Assembly (NCBI RefSeq): GCF_946222835.1
Contig: NZ_CAMIHD010000006.1
Location: 53,010-117,009 of the forward strand
DNA from: an uncultured Corynebacterium sp.
GTDB taxonomy: Bacteria > Actinomycetota > Actinomycetes > Mycobacteriales > Mycobacteriaceae
Direction of reading: 5' to 3'
DNA length: 64,000 bases
Position 1 is the stretch's first letter, and each line of letters starts with the position of its first letter. The notes beneath the pieces are model-generated. The model was not told the DNA's origin. It was given only the letters and a program-made list of their open reading frames with translations, and made no database searches. A program made the translations under genes and the position numbers. Of the stretch, positions 44,893-54,193 are shown one piece after another.

Positions 44893-46479
44893 ATGAGAAG
44901 ATTTCGCGCCGGCAAGGCGCTGGGCAGCCTCGCCATGGCGGCCGCTGTAGGAACCGTCTCAGCGTGCTCGGCAGGCCATACCGCGGTAGTTGACACCTCC
45001 CAAGCTAATAGCGACTCCGCTTCTTCTCCCCTTACCGTAGCCTCCACTTCGGCGGCCACCTCGCTGGATTTCACCACTACCGGTGGTGCCGCCATCCCCG
45101 CTGTACTCATGGACAATGTTTATGAGACTCTCGTGCGCATTGATGAGGATGGTTCTATCACCCCAGGGCTCGCCACCTCGTGGGAGATCAGCGACGATGC
45201 CCGCAGCTATACCTTCCACCTGCGCGAAGGCGTCACCTTCTCCAATGGCGATGCCTTCACGGCCGAAAGCGCTGCTTTTTCCATTAACTATGTGCGCGAA
45301 AAGTGGACCAACGGCATTTCTGCCGCCATGGATCCGGTAGATAAGGCCACGGCAATCGATGATCACACACTAAAGGTGCGCCTTAAACAGCCGTCGAATA
45401 GCTGGCTCTGGTCCATGGGCACAGCCACCGGCGCGATGATGACGCCTAATGGCATGGATAACCTCGCCGCCCAACCGGTAGGTACCGGCCCCTATGAGGT
45501 TTTCCGCTTTGCACCTTCGGAATTTGTAGAGCTCAGGGTCCGCGATAGCTACTGGGGAAAGCCTGCCGCGCACGATGTCACCGTGCGCTATTTCCCAGAT
45601 ACCATCTCCTCGGTCAATGCGCTGCAGGCCGGCGGCGTGGATGTGGTCTGGGGCGTGCAAAACCCGGAGCTTCTCGACGACGTCAAGGACGGCATCGCTA
45701 CCGAGGTCGGCACCACCAACGGGGAGGTGCTGTTGTCCATGAATAATGCCCGAGCTCCCTTTGATGATCCGCGCGTGCGCCAGGCAGTCGCCTATGCCGT
45801 CGACCGCAAGGCGGCCAATGATGTTTTGTGGAATGGGCTAGCCAAAGACACCGGGGGTGCGCCAATCCCACCTACAGATCCGTGGTTCCAAGGCAAGCAC
45901 TACTACGACTACAATCCGGATAAGGCCCGCCAGTTGCTCGAAGAGGCCGGCGCAGAAGGGGCCGAAATCACGCTGACTACACCGACGCTGCCCTATGCCC
46001 AGACCGTCGCCGAGCTGCTGTACTCGCAGCTCACCGAGGTTGGCTTTAAGGTAAAGCTGGAATCCGCCGAGTTCCCAGCCGTATGGTTGGGCCAGGTCAT
46101 GGGCGCCAAAGACTATCAAATGTCGCTCATCTCTCACGTAGAACCGCGCGATGTGCCGACCCTATTCGGCGATCCGGACTATTACCTCAACTACGATTCG
46201 CCGCGCACCCGCGAGCTTTTGGCCCAAGCCGACTCCGCACCAAAGCAGGACTACCCCAAGCTCATGGCACAAGCCGTGGATCAGATCATGGCTGATGCCG
46301 GCGCGCTGACCTTGATGAATATGCCCAATATCGTGCTCACCCGCACAGGCGTGCGCGGGCTGCACCCTGATCAGGTCACGGACGCGCTGATCTTGCGCGA
46401 TCTGAGCTCCGCAGACGCTACGGCCAGCACCGCCTCCGCAGCCAACGCCACAGATACCACCGAAAAGGAGGCCCGATGA
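44893..46479 (+). CDS. Peptide/nickel-type ABC substrate-binding lipoprotein
   Basis: The 528-residue protein has a lipoprotein signal (GSLAMAAAVGTVSAC, Cys25). It shows the SBP_bac_5 signature region TSWEISDDARSYTFHLREGVTFSNGD near residue 90. DPRVRQAVAYAVDRKAAND is the usual DppA-like motif. It captures dipeptides, oligopeptides or metal-ligand complexes outside the membrane. Its stop overlaps the permease start by four bases, so it is the first transporter gene of a four-gene operon. Confidence 0.93.
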   Translation: MRRFRAGKALGSLAMAAAVGTVSACSAGHTAVVDTSQANSDSASSPLTVASTSAATSLDFTTTGGAAIPAVLMDNVYETLVRIDEDGSITPGLATSWEISDDARSYTFHLREGVTFSNGDAFTAESAAFSINYVREKWTNGISAAMDPVDKATAIDDHTLKVRLKQPSNSWLWSMGTATGAMMTPNGMDNLAAQPVGTGPYEVFRFAPSEFVELRVRDSYWGKPAAHDVTVRYFPDTISSVNALQAGGVDVVWGVQNPELLDDVKDGIATEVGTTNGEVLLSMNNARAPFDDPRVRQAVAYAVDRKAANDVLWNGLAKDTGGAPIPPTDPWFQGKHYYDYNPDKARQLLEEAGAEGAEITLTTPTLPYAQTVAELLYSQLTEVGFKVKLESAEFPAVWLGQVMGAKDYQMSLISHVEPRDVPTLFGDPDYYLNYDSPRTRELLAQADSAPKQDYPKLMAQAVDQIMADAGALTLMNMPNIVLTRTGVRGLHPDQVTDALILRDLSSADATASTASAANATDTTEKEAR

Positions 46480-47444
46480 CTTCACTTCGCACCACGGGGC
46501 GCGCTATCGTGCGCCCACTGTTGCGCTTTGCGTTAACGCTTTTTGTCGCCTCCATCATCATTTTCGCGCTCATGCGCGCGGTGCCGGGCAACCCGGCGCG
46601 GGTGGCGCTGGGAGTGAATGCGACCGAAGAGGCCGTCGGCAAGCTCAGCTCTGAACTGGGCCTGGATCGCCCGCTACTTACGCAATACTGGGAGTGGATA
46701 AAAGGCCTATTTACCGGCAGCTTTGGACAGTCATTGTCCTCGCAACAAGATATTACGCCGCTGGTGTTGGACCGCGCCCAGGTCACACTCATACTGATTG
46801 GTTTAGCGATGTTGCTCGCATTGGCCGGGGCCATCCCGGTGGGAATGTGGTTGGCACTGCGCAACCGCACCCGCGGCGCGGATATAGTTTCGGCTGGCAC
46901 GCAGCTGGGCATTGCGGTGCCCAGCTTCCTGCTCGGCATCATCTTGGTGGCCATCTTTGCCGTTCACTTGGGCTGGCTGCCGGCCAATGGTTGGGTGCCG
47001 CCGAACCAGGGCGCAGGCGAGTTTATGCGCCACCTCATCTTGCCGGTCATTGCGCTGGCCGTGGTGCAAGGTGCGATGCTGACGCGCTATGTGCGCTCGG
47101 CGGTGCTCGATGTGCTGCATCAGGACTATATCCGTACCGCCCGTGCGCTGGGGCAATCCCCGTGGCAGGCGCTGAAGCGCCATGGCCTGCGCAATGCGGC
47201 GCTGCCGGTGCTTACCGTGGCCGGTGTGCAGCTAACCACGATGGTCGTGGGCGCCGTTGTAATTGAGTCCGTCTTTGTCATCCCCGGCATAGGTTCGATG
47301 CTGCTGGATGCGGTGGCGGTGCGCGATCTGACCACGGTGCAGACCTTGGTCATGCTCCTCGTCGCCTTCGCCTTGGTGGTCAATGCCCTCACGGATGTTG
47401 CCTACCGAGTCATCGATCCGCGCATCACGGCAGGTGAGAAATAA
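46476..47444 (+). CDS. ABC transporter permease (DppB type)
   Basis: The 322-residue protein starts with a span and the DppB opening FVASIIIFALMRAVPGNPA, then shows six membrane segments. The EAA loop is RTARALGQSPWQALKRHGLRNAALPVLTV. Family members form the translocation channel with the next gene product. It overlaps the binding-protein stop by four bases and the DppC start by one. Confidence 0.93.
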   Translation: MTSLRTTGRAIVRPLLRFALTLFVASIIIFALMRAVPGNPARVALGVNATEEAVGKLSSELGLDRPLLTQYWEWIKGLFTGSFGQSLSSQQDITPLVLDRAQVTLILIGLAMLLALAGAIPVGMWLALRNRTRGADIVSAGTQLGIAVPSFLLGIILVAIFAVHLGWLPANGWVPPNQGAGEFMRHLILPVIALAVVQGAMLTRYVRSAVLDVLHQDYIRTARALGQSPWQALKRHGLRNAALPVLTVAGVQLTTMVVGAVVIESVFVIPGIGSMLLDAVAVRDLTTVQTLVMLLVAFALVVNALTDVAYRVIDPRITAGEK

Positions 47445-48265
47445 TGAAGCTGCGTTTTTCTGGCTGGCTGGGAGCCATCCTCATTGCCGCCACGGTGCTG
47501 GTGGCGGTGATTTCTCTGGTGTGGACACCGTATGACCCTACTCTGGCGCACCCGGATGTGCGGCTTGCCGGCCCCAGCGCCGAGCATCTCCTTGGCACGG
47601 ATCGCTTCGGCCGGGATACCGCTTCCCGCATCATGGCAGGCGCCCAGATTACGGTCTTCGTCGGCCTCGTGGCGGTGGGAATCGCTGCCGTGGTCGGCGT
47701 GCCACTCGGCATTCTCGCTGGCATGCGCCGTGACACGTGGGCCGATGCATTGGTAATGCGTGGCGCGGATTTGCTACTTGCCTTCCCCGCTTTGCTGCTA
47801 GCAATTATTGCGGGTGCGGTATGGGGCCCGTCGACACTTACGGCCATGCTTGCCATCGGCATCGCCGGCATTCCCTCCTTTGCCAGGGTTGCGCGCTCGG
47901 GCACGCTGCAGGTCATCACGCAGGACTATATTTCCTCCGCGCGCATTTCCGCGGTGCCCGGCTGGAAGGTAGCGTGGCGCCATATTCTTCCCAATCTTGC
48001 CGGTCTGCTCATCGTGCAGGCCTCGGTATATTTTGCGCTTGCCATCCTGGCCGAGGCCGGTCTGTCCTATCTGGGCTTAGGCACCGCCCCACCGGCCGCC
48101 TCGTGGGGCCGGATGCTGCAAGATTCCCAATCGCTTCTGGGTACCGCTCCCCTGCAGGCCTTCTGGCCCGGCCTGGCCATTGCGGCAACAGTGCTGGGCT
48201 TTAACCTGCTTGGCGACGCCCTCCGTGACCTCCTCGATCCCCGCCTGAAAGGATCCGCGCGATGA
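47444..48265 (+). CDS. ABC transporter permease (DppC type)
   Basis: The 273-residue protein has a first span, then HLLGTDRFGRDTASRIMAGAQITVFVGL, the DppC hallmark. Five further spans include the EAA loop YISSARISAVPGWKVAWRHILPNLAGLL. It pairs with the DppB gene. It overlaps the ATPase start by four bases. Confidence 0.93.
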   Translation: MKLRFSGWLGAILIAATVLVAVISLVWTPYDPTLAHPDVRLAGPSAEHLLGTDRFGRDTASRIMAGAQITVFVGLVAVGIAAVVGVPLGILAGMRRDTWADALVMRGADLLLAFPALLLAIIAGAVWGPSTLTAMLAIGIAGIPSFARVARSGTLQVITQDYISSARISAVPGWKVAWRHILPNLAGLLIVQASVYFALAILAEAGLSYLGLGTAPPAASWGRMLQDSQSLLGTAPLQAFWPGLAIAATVLGFNLLGDALRDLLDPRLKGSAR

Positions 48266-49716
48266 GCCTGCTCAAAGTAGATGGCCTGGCGGTCACCGCT
48301 GCTGGGTCCACCACTGCCCTTTTGGGGCCCTTGAGCTTCGAGCTCGCGGCCGGCGAAAAGCTTGGCATTATTGGTGAATCCGGATCCGGCAAATCCCTTA
48401 CGGCCTTATCCATCATGGGGCTCTTGCCCGATGGGGTGCGCGCGAGCGGATCGGTAACCGTAGACGGCCACGAGGTGGTGGGTGCACGCGATGCCCACAT
48501 CCGCACGCTGCGCGGGAAGACCATGGCCATGGTCTTCCAAGAACCGATGAGCGCGCTGGATCCCCTGATGCGCGTGGGCAAGCAGCTGGCCCACGCCGGG
48601 GTACGCGATTCCGCTGCCGCACTCGAAGAGGTAGATCTTGACGCCGAAATTGCCGCCCGATTCCCGCATCAGCTTTCCGGCGGCCAGCGCCAGCGTGTGC
48701 TCATTGCCATGGCCATGGCCAGCCACCCCGACCTGCTCATCTGCGATGAACCGACCACCGCGTTGGATGCCACTACGCAAGAGGGCGTGCTGCGCGTTAT
48801 CGAGCACGTGACAAAAGAACACGGCACGGCGCTGCTTTTTATCACCCATGACCTGGGTGTCATCCACCGCATGTGCCCGGAGGTCTTGGTCATGCGCCAG
48901 GGTGAGGTGGTGGAATCTGGCCGCACCGAGCGGGTTCTTGCCCACCCCGAGCATCCCTATACCCGCGAACTCATCGCTTCCTCGCAGCCGCCAGAGCTTA
49001 GCCTTTCCCCAGCTACCGCGGAGAATGCGCTGGTGGAACTGCACGAGGTGAGCAGGCTGCACGGCGATCACGCCGCACTCGATGGCATCGACCTGCGCGT
49101 GCACCACGGCGAGCGCCTCGGCCTCGTAGGAGGCTCCGGATCGGGAAAGACCAGCCTACTCAAGCTCATCGCCGGACTCGACCAACCGACAAGCGGCGAG
49201 GTTAACGTCCGCGGCCGCGTGCAGATGGTCTTCCAAGACCCCCAGGGCTCTCTCAATCCGCGGCTGAAAATCTGGAAATCCATCGCCGAGTCCATGCCGG
49301 GCAAACCCAAAAAGAGCGAAAAGCGCGCCCGCGCCGCCGCTGCGCTCGAGGAAGTCGGCTTGCCGGCCGATAGCCTCGATCGCTTCCCGCACGAGTTTTC
49401 TGGTGGCCAGCGCCAGCGCATTTCCATTGCCCGCGCGCTGTGTGGCGAGCCAGATATCTTACTGGCCGATGAAGCCGTCTCCGCCCTCGATATGTCCGTG
49501 CGCGCGCAGGTTTTGGAGCTACTGGCAGAGATCATCGACAAGCGAGGGCTCACCTTGCTCTTTGTCACCCACGATCTCGCGGTGGTGCGCCACCTGTGCG
49601 ATAGCGTCGCCGTCCTCGACCGCGGCCAGCTCATCGAACACGGCCCCACCGAGCAGGTCTGGTCTTCACCCAGTTCGGACTACACACGCCGGCTTATCGC
49701 TGCCGCCGAAATGTGA
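48262..49716 (+). CDS. Fused dual ATPase subunit of the peptide ABC transporter
   Basis: The 484-residue protein has two complete nucleotide-binding domains: Walker A GESGSGKSL near residue 37 and GGSGSGKTS near 295; signatures LSGGQRQR and FSGGQRQR; and Walker B LLICDEPTTALD and ILLADEAVSALDM. It is a DppD-DppF fusion, so one polypeptide powers both permeases. The regulatory OligoPep C-terminal domain of separate DppD/F is largely absent in each half. Confidence 0.94.
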   Translation: MSLLKVDGLAVTAAGSTTALLGPLSFELAAGEKLGIIGESGSGKSLTALSIMGLLPDGVRASGSVTVDGHEVVGARDAHIRTLRGKTMAMVFQEPMSALDPLMRVGKQLAHAGVRDSAAALEEVDLDAEIAARFPHQLSGGQRQRVLIAMAMASHPDLLICDEPTTALDATTQEGVLRVIEHVTKEHGTALLFITHDLGVIHRMCPEVLVMRQGEVVESGRTERVLAHPEHPYTRELIASSQPPELSLSPATAENALVELHEVSRLHGDHAALDGIDLRVHHGERLGLVGGSGSGKTSLLKLIAGLDQPTSGEVNVRGRVQMVFQDPQGSLNPRLKIWKSIAESMPGKPKKSEKRARAAAALEEVGLPADSLDRFPHEFSGGQRQRISIARALCGEPDILLADEAVSALDMSVRAQVLELLAEIIDKRGLTLLFVTHDLAVVRHLCDSVAVLDRGQLIEHGPTEQVWSSPSSDYTRRLIAAAEM

Positions 49717-49783
49717 GCAAGGTGCGTTTGGGCGTAAGGTAGTCGGGTCAGATTACCCCACCTAGAAAGGATCTTGCTGCTCC

Positions 49784-51475
49784 GTGGCCGCCCAGCTTGA
49801 CTATCCCATTCCGCAGCGCCCCAGCACCGCCCAATTGCTTACAGCGTTTAATAGCGCCTCGGTGCGCTGGCCTGGTGCCCTGCGCGCGGGATTGGCGATT
49901 CTCATTCCTGGCGCCATCGCTCTGCTCACCGGCCACGACTACGCCATCCTGCTTATTTCCACCGGCGCGTTTACCGTCATCTTTGGCGAGGGCCATCCTT
50001 ATCGCACCCGCCCACGCGTCATGCTCACCGCCGGCACCGCGCTAATTACAGTGGCCGCCGTAGGTGTGTTGGTAGGCCACCTCATCTTTGCACCGGGTCA
50101 CGGCCATTGGTGGCTGCTGCTGGCAGGCCTCTACTCCACGGTATTGGCCGCCGTGTGTGGCTTTGCACAAAATGGCCTGCGCCTGCCGCCACCGGGCACC
50201 TTCTTCTTGGTCATGGTCGGCGGCGGTTCGGTGATGCTTGCGCGCACCGATGTCACCGTGGGCCAGCTGCTCTTTTGGGCGCTGACCGGCATGGTGGCCA
50301 GCCTGGTGCTCGGCATGGCCCCGGCTTTAATTGATCTCCACGGCCCCGAGCGCCGTGCTGTAGCCAGCTTGGAAAAGGCCGCGGCTGCCTTTCAAAACGG
50401 ACGGGACGATTCGCTCGCCCGCCACCACCAAGCGCAAACCGCACTTTTTGCTGCTTGGCAGGCGCTTTCCGACGCCCACATTATCCGCGGTGGCCGCATC
50501 ATCGACTCTAAAGGAGCCCAGCTAGTGGAGCGCACCCTTGCGGCCCAGCACACCATCGTGGCGCATAACCGCGCCCTCGACCTTGGCTCCGATTCGGATC
50601 AGCTCACCGATAGTGTCACCGACGTCGACCCAAATCGCACGGCTATCCCGCACACCCGTCCCACCGGCCGATATAGGCTTTACCGCGCTGCGGTGCGGGA
50701 TTCGCATGCCATGGTCACCACCCAAAAGGTGGTTCTTTCGGCGATCATTACCGTGCTCGTGGGCCTTAGCCTCGGTTTCGACCGACCGGACTGGGGCGTG
50801 GTCTCTGCCTTCCTCATGTTGCAATGGGGCCCCGACCATGTACCGGGCACCGTCCGTGGTATCCACCGCATGCTTGGCTCCGTTGTAGGCGTGCTGCTCT
50901 TTTCCATCCTCCACTACTTTGGCATCAGTGGCTGGACCCTCCTGCTCGCGCTGGCTGCCTGCCAATTCTGCGCCGAAATCTTCGTGGCGAAAAACTACGC
51001 CATCTGCGTCATCTTCTCCACGCCCCTGGCCCTGCTCATGGGCAATTCTGCCACCCGTCCCTTGTGGCCAACTATCCAAGCCAGATGCGGCGAAATCCTG
51101 CTTTCCATCCTCATCGCCACCGCGGTGCTGTGGCTTTGGCAGCGCAAAGCCCCCGTGCGCAATCAAGCCCGCCTGCAGGTCCGCGCGATGGAGTCCATGG
51201 CTACCTTGCTCGGACTACTTTTTGTCAATACCCCGGATTCCGTGTTGTCCGCACGCCGTGACCTACAGTACGAGCTGCTTTCCGAGCGCCGCGCCATCCA
51301 ATCCCTCGCCGCTGATAACCCAGATGCCGTGCGCCAATTCTGGGCCCGCCACATCGCTGTGCAGCACGCCGGCTACTTCCTGTTGGACTTTTGCACCACC
51401 CACCCGGACCGCACCGCCAACCGCGAAGAGCTCGATACCTTAGTACGAGAAATCCGTGCCGCCCGCGCCGCCTAG
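49784..51475 (+). CDS. FUSC-family membrane protein (aromatic acid exporter-like)
   Basis: The 563-residue product has two similar halves. Each opens with a cluster of membrane segments (RAGLAILIPGAIALLTGHDYAILLISTGAF and KVVLSAIITVLVGLSLGFDRPDWGVVSAFLMLQWGPDHV). The second is the FUSC-like block with typical 'GxxxG' elements. Cytosolic helical stretches lie between and at the C-terminus (SERRAIQSLAADNPDAVRQFWARH). Relatives (AaeB, fusaric acid resistance) export aromatic acids. Substrate here unknown. Its stop overlaps the convergent thpR stop by four bases. Confidence 0.85.
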   Translation: MAAQLDYPIPQRPSTAQLLTAFNSASVRWPGALRAGLAILIPGAIALLTGHDYAILLISTGAFTVIFGEGHPYRTRPRVMLTAGTALITVAAVGVLVGHLIFAPGHGHWWLLLAGLYSTVLAAVCGFAQNGLRLPPPGTFFLVMVGGGSVMLARTDVTVGQLLFWALTGMVASLVLGMAPALIDLHGPERRAVASLEKAAAAFQNGRDDSLARHHQAQTALFAAWQALSDAHIIRGGRIIDSKGAQLVERTLAAQHTIVAHNRALDLGSDSDQLTDSVTDVDPNRTAIPHTRPTGRYRLYRAAVRDSHAMVTTQKVVLSAIITVLVGLSLGFDRPDWGVVSAFLMLQWGPDHVPGTVRGIHRMLGSVVGVLLFSILHYFGISGWTLLLALAACQFCAEIFVAKNYAICVIFSTPLALLMGNSATRPLWPTIQARCGEILLSILIATAVLWLWQRKAPVRNQARLQVRAMESMATLLGLLFVNTPDSVLSARRDLQYELLSERRAIQSLAADNPDAVRQFWARHIAVQHAGYFLLDFCTTHPDRTANREELDTLVREIRAARAA

Positions 51476-52014
51476 AACAAGGGGTATTCCTCGATTACTT
51501 CATAGCGCGGCCCGCCGCCGCGACCCTCGCCCAGGCGCGATTGCATAAGGTATACCCGGTCCGCGCAAAATTCCGGTCCCCGATACACCGATAGTGCGCG
51601 CGTAAAATCCGCCAGCGCCCACGACTCACGGGTGCGTCGGCCGGCACGCGCGACGGTGAGGTGGGGGCGGTTGTGGTTAAAGGGGACATCGCCAAGCTGG
51701 CAGTCCGCCATCAACTCCCGCACGCCGCGCACCTGGCCGCCAATGCCGACCCACAGCGTGCGCTGCTCAAAGCTCCCCGCTCCGCTTAAACGCACATCCA
51801 ACGCTGAGCGCCCAGCCACCGCGTGGGCTAGGTGCTCGCGCACCGCCGCGGCATCATTGGGCTGCTCGCCATAAAACGCCATGGTCAGATGCCAATTATC
51901 CGGATCCGTCCAGCGCAACTCATTAGTAGTTGCCGCGTGGATGGGCCGCAGCGTATGCACCAAATGCTCACGCGCGGCGGCCGAGGGCAATAACGCAGCA
52001 AAGACGCGGATCAT
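51472..52014 (-). CDS. thpR: RNA 2',3'-cyclic phosphodiesterase (ThpR/LigT, 2H family)
   Basis: The 180-residue protein has two HxTx motifs, HLTMAFYGEQ near residue 43 and HLTVARAG near residue 120, that make up the 2H active site. The opening MIRVFAALLPSAAAREHLV matches the family. It hydrolyses cyclic phosphate ends of RNA. It starts only 3 bases after the small gene upstream, so both share a transcript. Confidence 0.88.
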   Translation of the reverse strand: MIRVFAALLPSAAAREHLVHTLRPIHAATTNELRWTDPDNWHLTMAFYGEQPNDAAAVREHLAHAVAGRSALDVRLSGAGSFEQRTLWVGIGGQVRGVRELMADCQLGDVPFNHNRPHLTVARAGRRTRESWALADFTRALSVYRGPEFCADRVYLMQSRLGEGRGGGPRYEVIEEYPLF

Positions 52015-52017
52015 GGC

Positions 52018-52203
52018 CTAGCTGGCATAGACGTTGAGACGCAGTTCCGCGTCCAGCAGGTGTTCTTCCTCGCGCTCAAAGACGGCGAAGGCATGCAAAA
52101 TATCCGCAACAGCGGTGGAATTATCATCAAACTCGGGCATGCGATAACTTCTTTCAAACCACAAAGGAGGCACAAGAATCACGCTCGATTCTTCTGCCTC
52201 CAC
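52018..52203 (-). CDS. Small hypothetical protein
   Basis: The 61-residue product is preceded by no strong ribosome site for its GTG start. An internal ATG at 52140 (MPEFDDNSTAV) would shorten it to 40 residues. The sequence (VPPLWFERSYRMPEFDDNS, DILHAFAVFEREEEHLLDAEL) looks protein-like, with a hydrophobic N-part and acidic C-part. It ends 3 bases before thpR. Function unknown. Confidence 0.5.
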   Translation of the reverse strand: MEAEESSVILVPPLWFERSYRMPEFDDNSTAVADILHAFAVFEREEEHLLDAELRLNVYAS

Positions 52204-52225
52204 ATAGTAGCTGACAATGATGTAA

Positions 52226-53620
52226 TTAGCCGCCCTTGACTACCGTGACCTGCCAGCCCGCATCGCCCGAGCGGTGGAAATCACGAATCTCATGGCCTTC
52301 ATCGGCCGCCCACTGCGGAATGGATTCGGTGGCCTGCGTGCAGTCAAAGTCAATGACCAGCGCCTCACCTGGCTCCAATTCCGCCATGACCTGCTTGGCC
52401 TCAATCAATGGGAACGGGCACACCGCGCCAAGGGTATCGAGCGCATAGCGCCCGCCACCCATCGCACGAGCTTTCTCCTTGGACTGCGGCTTGGTCTTGA
52501 GCGCTACTGCCCCTGTTGCCGTGGCGAAGCTTGGCAGGACCTTGTCCTCGGCGGAGACTGCGGAGTTATCCACGGATTCCTCGGTGGAGTAGGTCTGCGG
52601 CTGCTGTGGCTGTCCGCTCTGCACCTTCTTCGGCTTGAGCCAAAGGCGCGCGCCCGCGCCGACGCCCAGCGCCATAAAGAACAGCGATACCCAGCCCTGG
52701 AAGCTAAACAAGGAGGTCTCCACCATGCCGTTGCCCACGGTGCAGCCGCCGGCCAGCGACGCGCCGACGCCCATCATGATGCCGCCCCAAATAGCGCGGG
52801 TCGTGGTCTGCGCATCTGGAACGCGCACGCGGAACTCACCTGCGATCTTTGCAGCGATAAACGCGCCCACCAATAGACCGATGACCAACAGGGTACCCCA
52901 GTTCATGCGCGCGGAATCGCCGGTGGCGGTCCAGCGAACGATGTCCGCCGTCGGCGTGGTGATGCCGAGGCCGCCATTGCGGCCAGCGTTGGCCGAAAGC
53001 ACAAAACCTACCGTGCCAATGATGCCAACGAGCACGGCCGCGATGTTCATGTTCAGCGGCTTGGCGTACCACGACTGACCCAGGTCCACCTTGGGTCGGC
53101 CGGCGTCTTTGGCGCGATAGTGGCGCCACAGCAGGAAGGTCACGACCCACAGGACCGCCACCAGGATCCACGGTGAGATGTGCAGCGCGCCGTGGATGGT
53201 GGTGACCGGGAGGCTCCACTGCTTGAACCAGTCATTGGCATCGGACAGCGGGCCGGACTTCATGGCCGTGGCCGAAAGCCCATAAAACAGCAGCGCAATC
53301 CACGAGCCGACCAGGCCCTCGGCCGAGCGGTACCACGTGCCGGACGCGCAACCGCCGGACAAGATGATGCCGAGGCCAAAGATGAAGCCGCCCACGATGA
53401 CGGCTACCGGCTTGAAATCGCTAATCTCCGGCGAAAGCACGCCCGTGCCAGTCAACAGCTCCAGGCCAAAGGCATGCACCGAAATCAAAATGAGCAGGGC
53501 GGTAAAGCCGCGCCACGACTTATTGAGGAAAATATCGCGCAGCATACCGGTTACGCAGAAGCGCCCGCGCTGCAGCACGGCGCCGAAGACGATGCCGGTG
53601 AGAAGTCCGGTAATAATCAC
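52226..53620 (-). CDS. Fused YeeE/YedE (TsuA) transporter with C-terminal TusA domain
   Basis: GTG at 53620 has AAGGAG five bases upstream. The 464-residue protein has roughly ten membrane segments carrying the three YeeE motifs with key cysteines: RGRFCVTG near residue 20, LSGGCASGTWYR near 90 and LAGGCTVGNG near 280. A Gln/Pro linker follows, then a soluble TusA-like domain from about 385 (YALDTLGAVCPFPLIEAKQVM) with its sulfur-carrying Cys in the CPFP motif. TsuA imports thiosulfate and TsuB is a separate TusA-like protein in other bacteria. Here one polypeptide joins both. Substrate thiosulfate is inferred. Confidence 0.9.
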   Translation of the reverse strand: MIITGLLTGIVFGAVLQRGRFCVTGMLRDIFLNKSWRGFTALLILISVHAFGLELLTGTGVLSPEISDFKPVAVIVGGFIFGLGIILSGGCASGTWYRSAEGLVGSWIALLFYGLSATAMKSGPLSDANDWFKQWSLPVTTIHGALHISPWILVAVLWVVTFLLWRHYRAKDAGRPKVDLGQSWYAKPLNMNIAAVLVGIIGTVGFVLSANAGRNGGLGITTPTADIVRWTATGDSARMNWGTLLVIGLLVGAFIAAKIAGEFRVRVPDAQTTTRAIWGGIMMGVGASLAGGCTVGNGMVETSLFSFQGWVSLFFMALGVGAGARLWLKPKKVQSGQPQQPQTYSTEESVDNSAVSAEDKVLPSFATATGAVALKTKPQSKEKARAMGGGRYALDTLGAVCPFPLIEAKQVMAELEPGEALVIDFDCTQATESIPQWAADEGHEIRDFHRSGDAGWQVTVVKGG

Positions 53621-53665
53621 TATTTCTCCTTGTTTCGAGTTAAGAGCCTCAGCCTACGACACCTA

Positions 53666-53684
53666 AGACAGAATTGTCTATAAT
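53666..53684 (+). promoter_or_regulatory. Inverted repeat overlapping a TATAAT box
   Basis: AGACA (53666-53670) and TGTCT (53675-53679) are a perfect repeat with a 4-base spacer. A consensus TATAAT box (53679-53684) overlaps its right arm. It lies between the divergent tsuA-like gene and a small membrane-protein gene and could control both. The -35 box is not clear. Confidence 0.45.
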
Positions 53685-53793
53685 TGACGTACAACCCGGT
53701 TCCAAGGTGGCAGATTTCCGCGTTTTCGTCGGCCTTCCCTATGCCACCTCAGGCGCCCCAGCCGCTCCGGGCACGATTAAGGAGAATTAACCT

Positions 53794-54174
53794 ATGGGAA
53801 TCCCAGACGACGTTGTCCTCGATGGATATACCCTCATCGAACAACACGCAATTGACCACGAGTTCCTGCTGCGCGGCTCTCCGCTGGGCACCGAAACTCC
53901 CCTCCTCTTCGCCCTGACCATTGCGGGCGTACTGCTGGTTGCGGCGAGCTTCTTCCTGCGCGGTGGCGCGCGGGTTGCCACCGGCCTGGTGGGCGCGATC
54001 CTGGCGCTGAGCAAGCTGTGGTGGATGCCCTTCGCGCTATGGCAGCAGTTCGATGACAGTCAAGTATTCGGCTACACGCTCAAGTACTTCCCGCAGTACT
54101 GGCCGGTGGCGTCCCTTATCGTCGGCGTCATCGCGCTGGTGGGACTAGCCTCCGCCATTTTCCGCCGGCCTTAG
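53794..54174 (+). CDS. Hypothetical membrane protein
   Basis: ATG at 53794 follows AAGGAG. The 126-residue product has a short soluble start and three hydrophobic segments (LLFALTIAGVLLVAASFFL, ARVATGLVGAILALSKLWW and VASLIVGVIALVGLASAIF). It is divergent from the sulfur-transport gene and convergent with the response-regulator gene. Family unknown; a sulfur-transport role is only suggested by proximity. Confidence 0.65.
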   Translation: MGIPDDVVLDGYTLIEQHAIDHEFLLRGSPLGTETPLLFALTIAGVLLVAASFFLRGGARVATGLVGAILALSKLWWMPFALWQQFDDSQVFGYTLKYFPQYWPVASLIVGVIALVGLASAIFRRP

Positions 54175-54193
54175 TTGCCCAGGCCAGCCGCGA

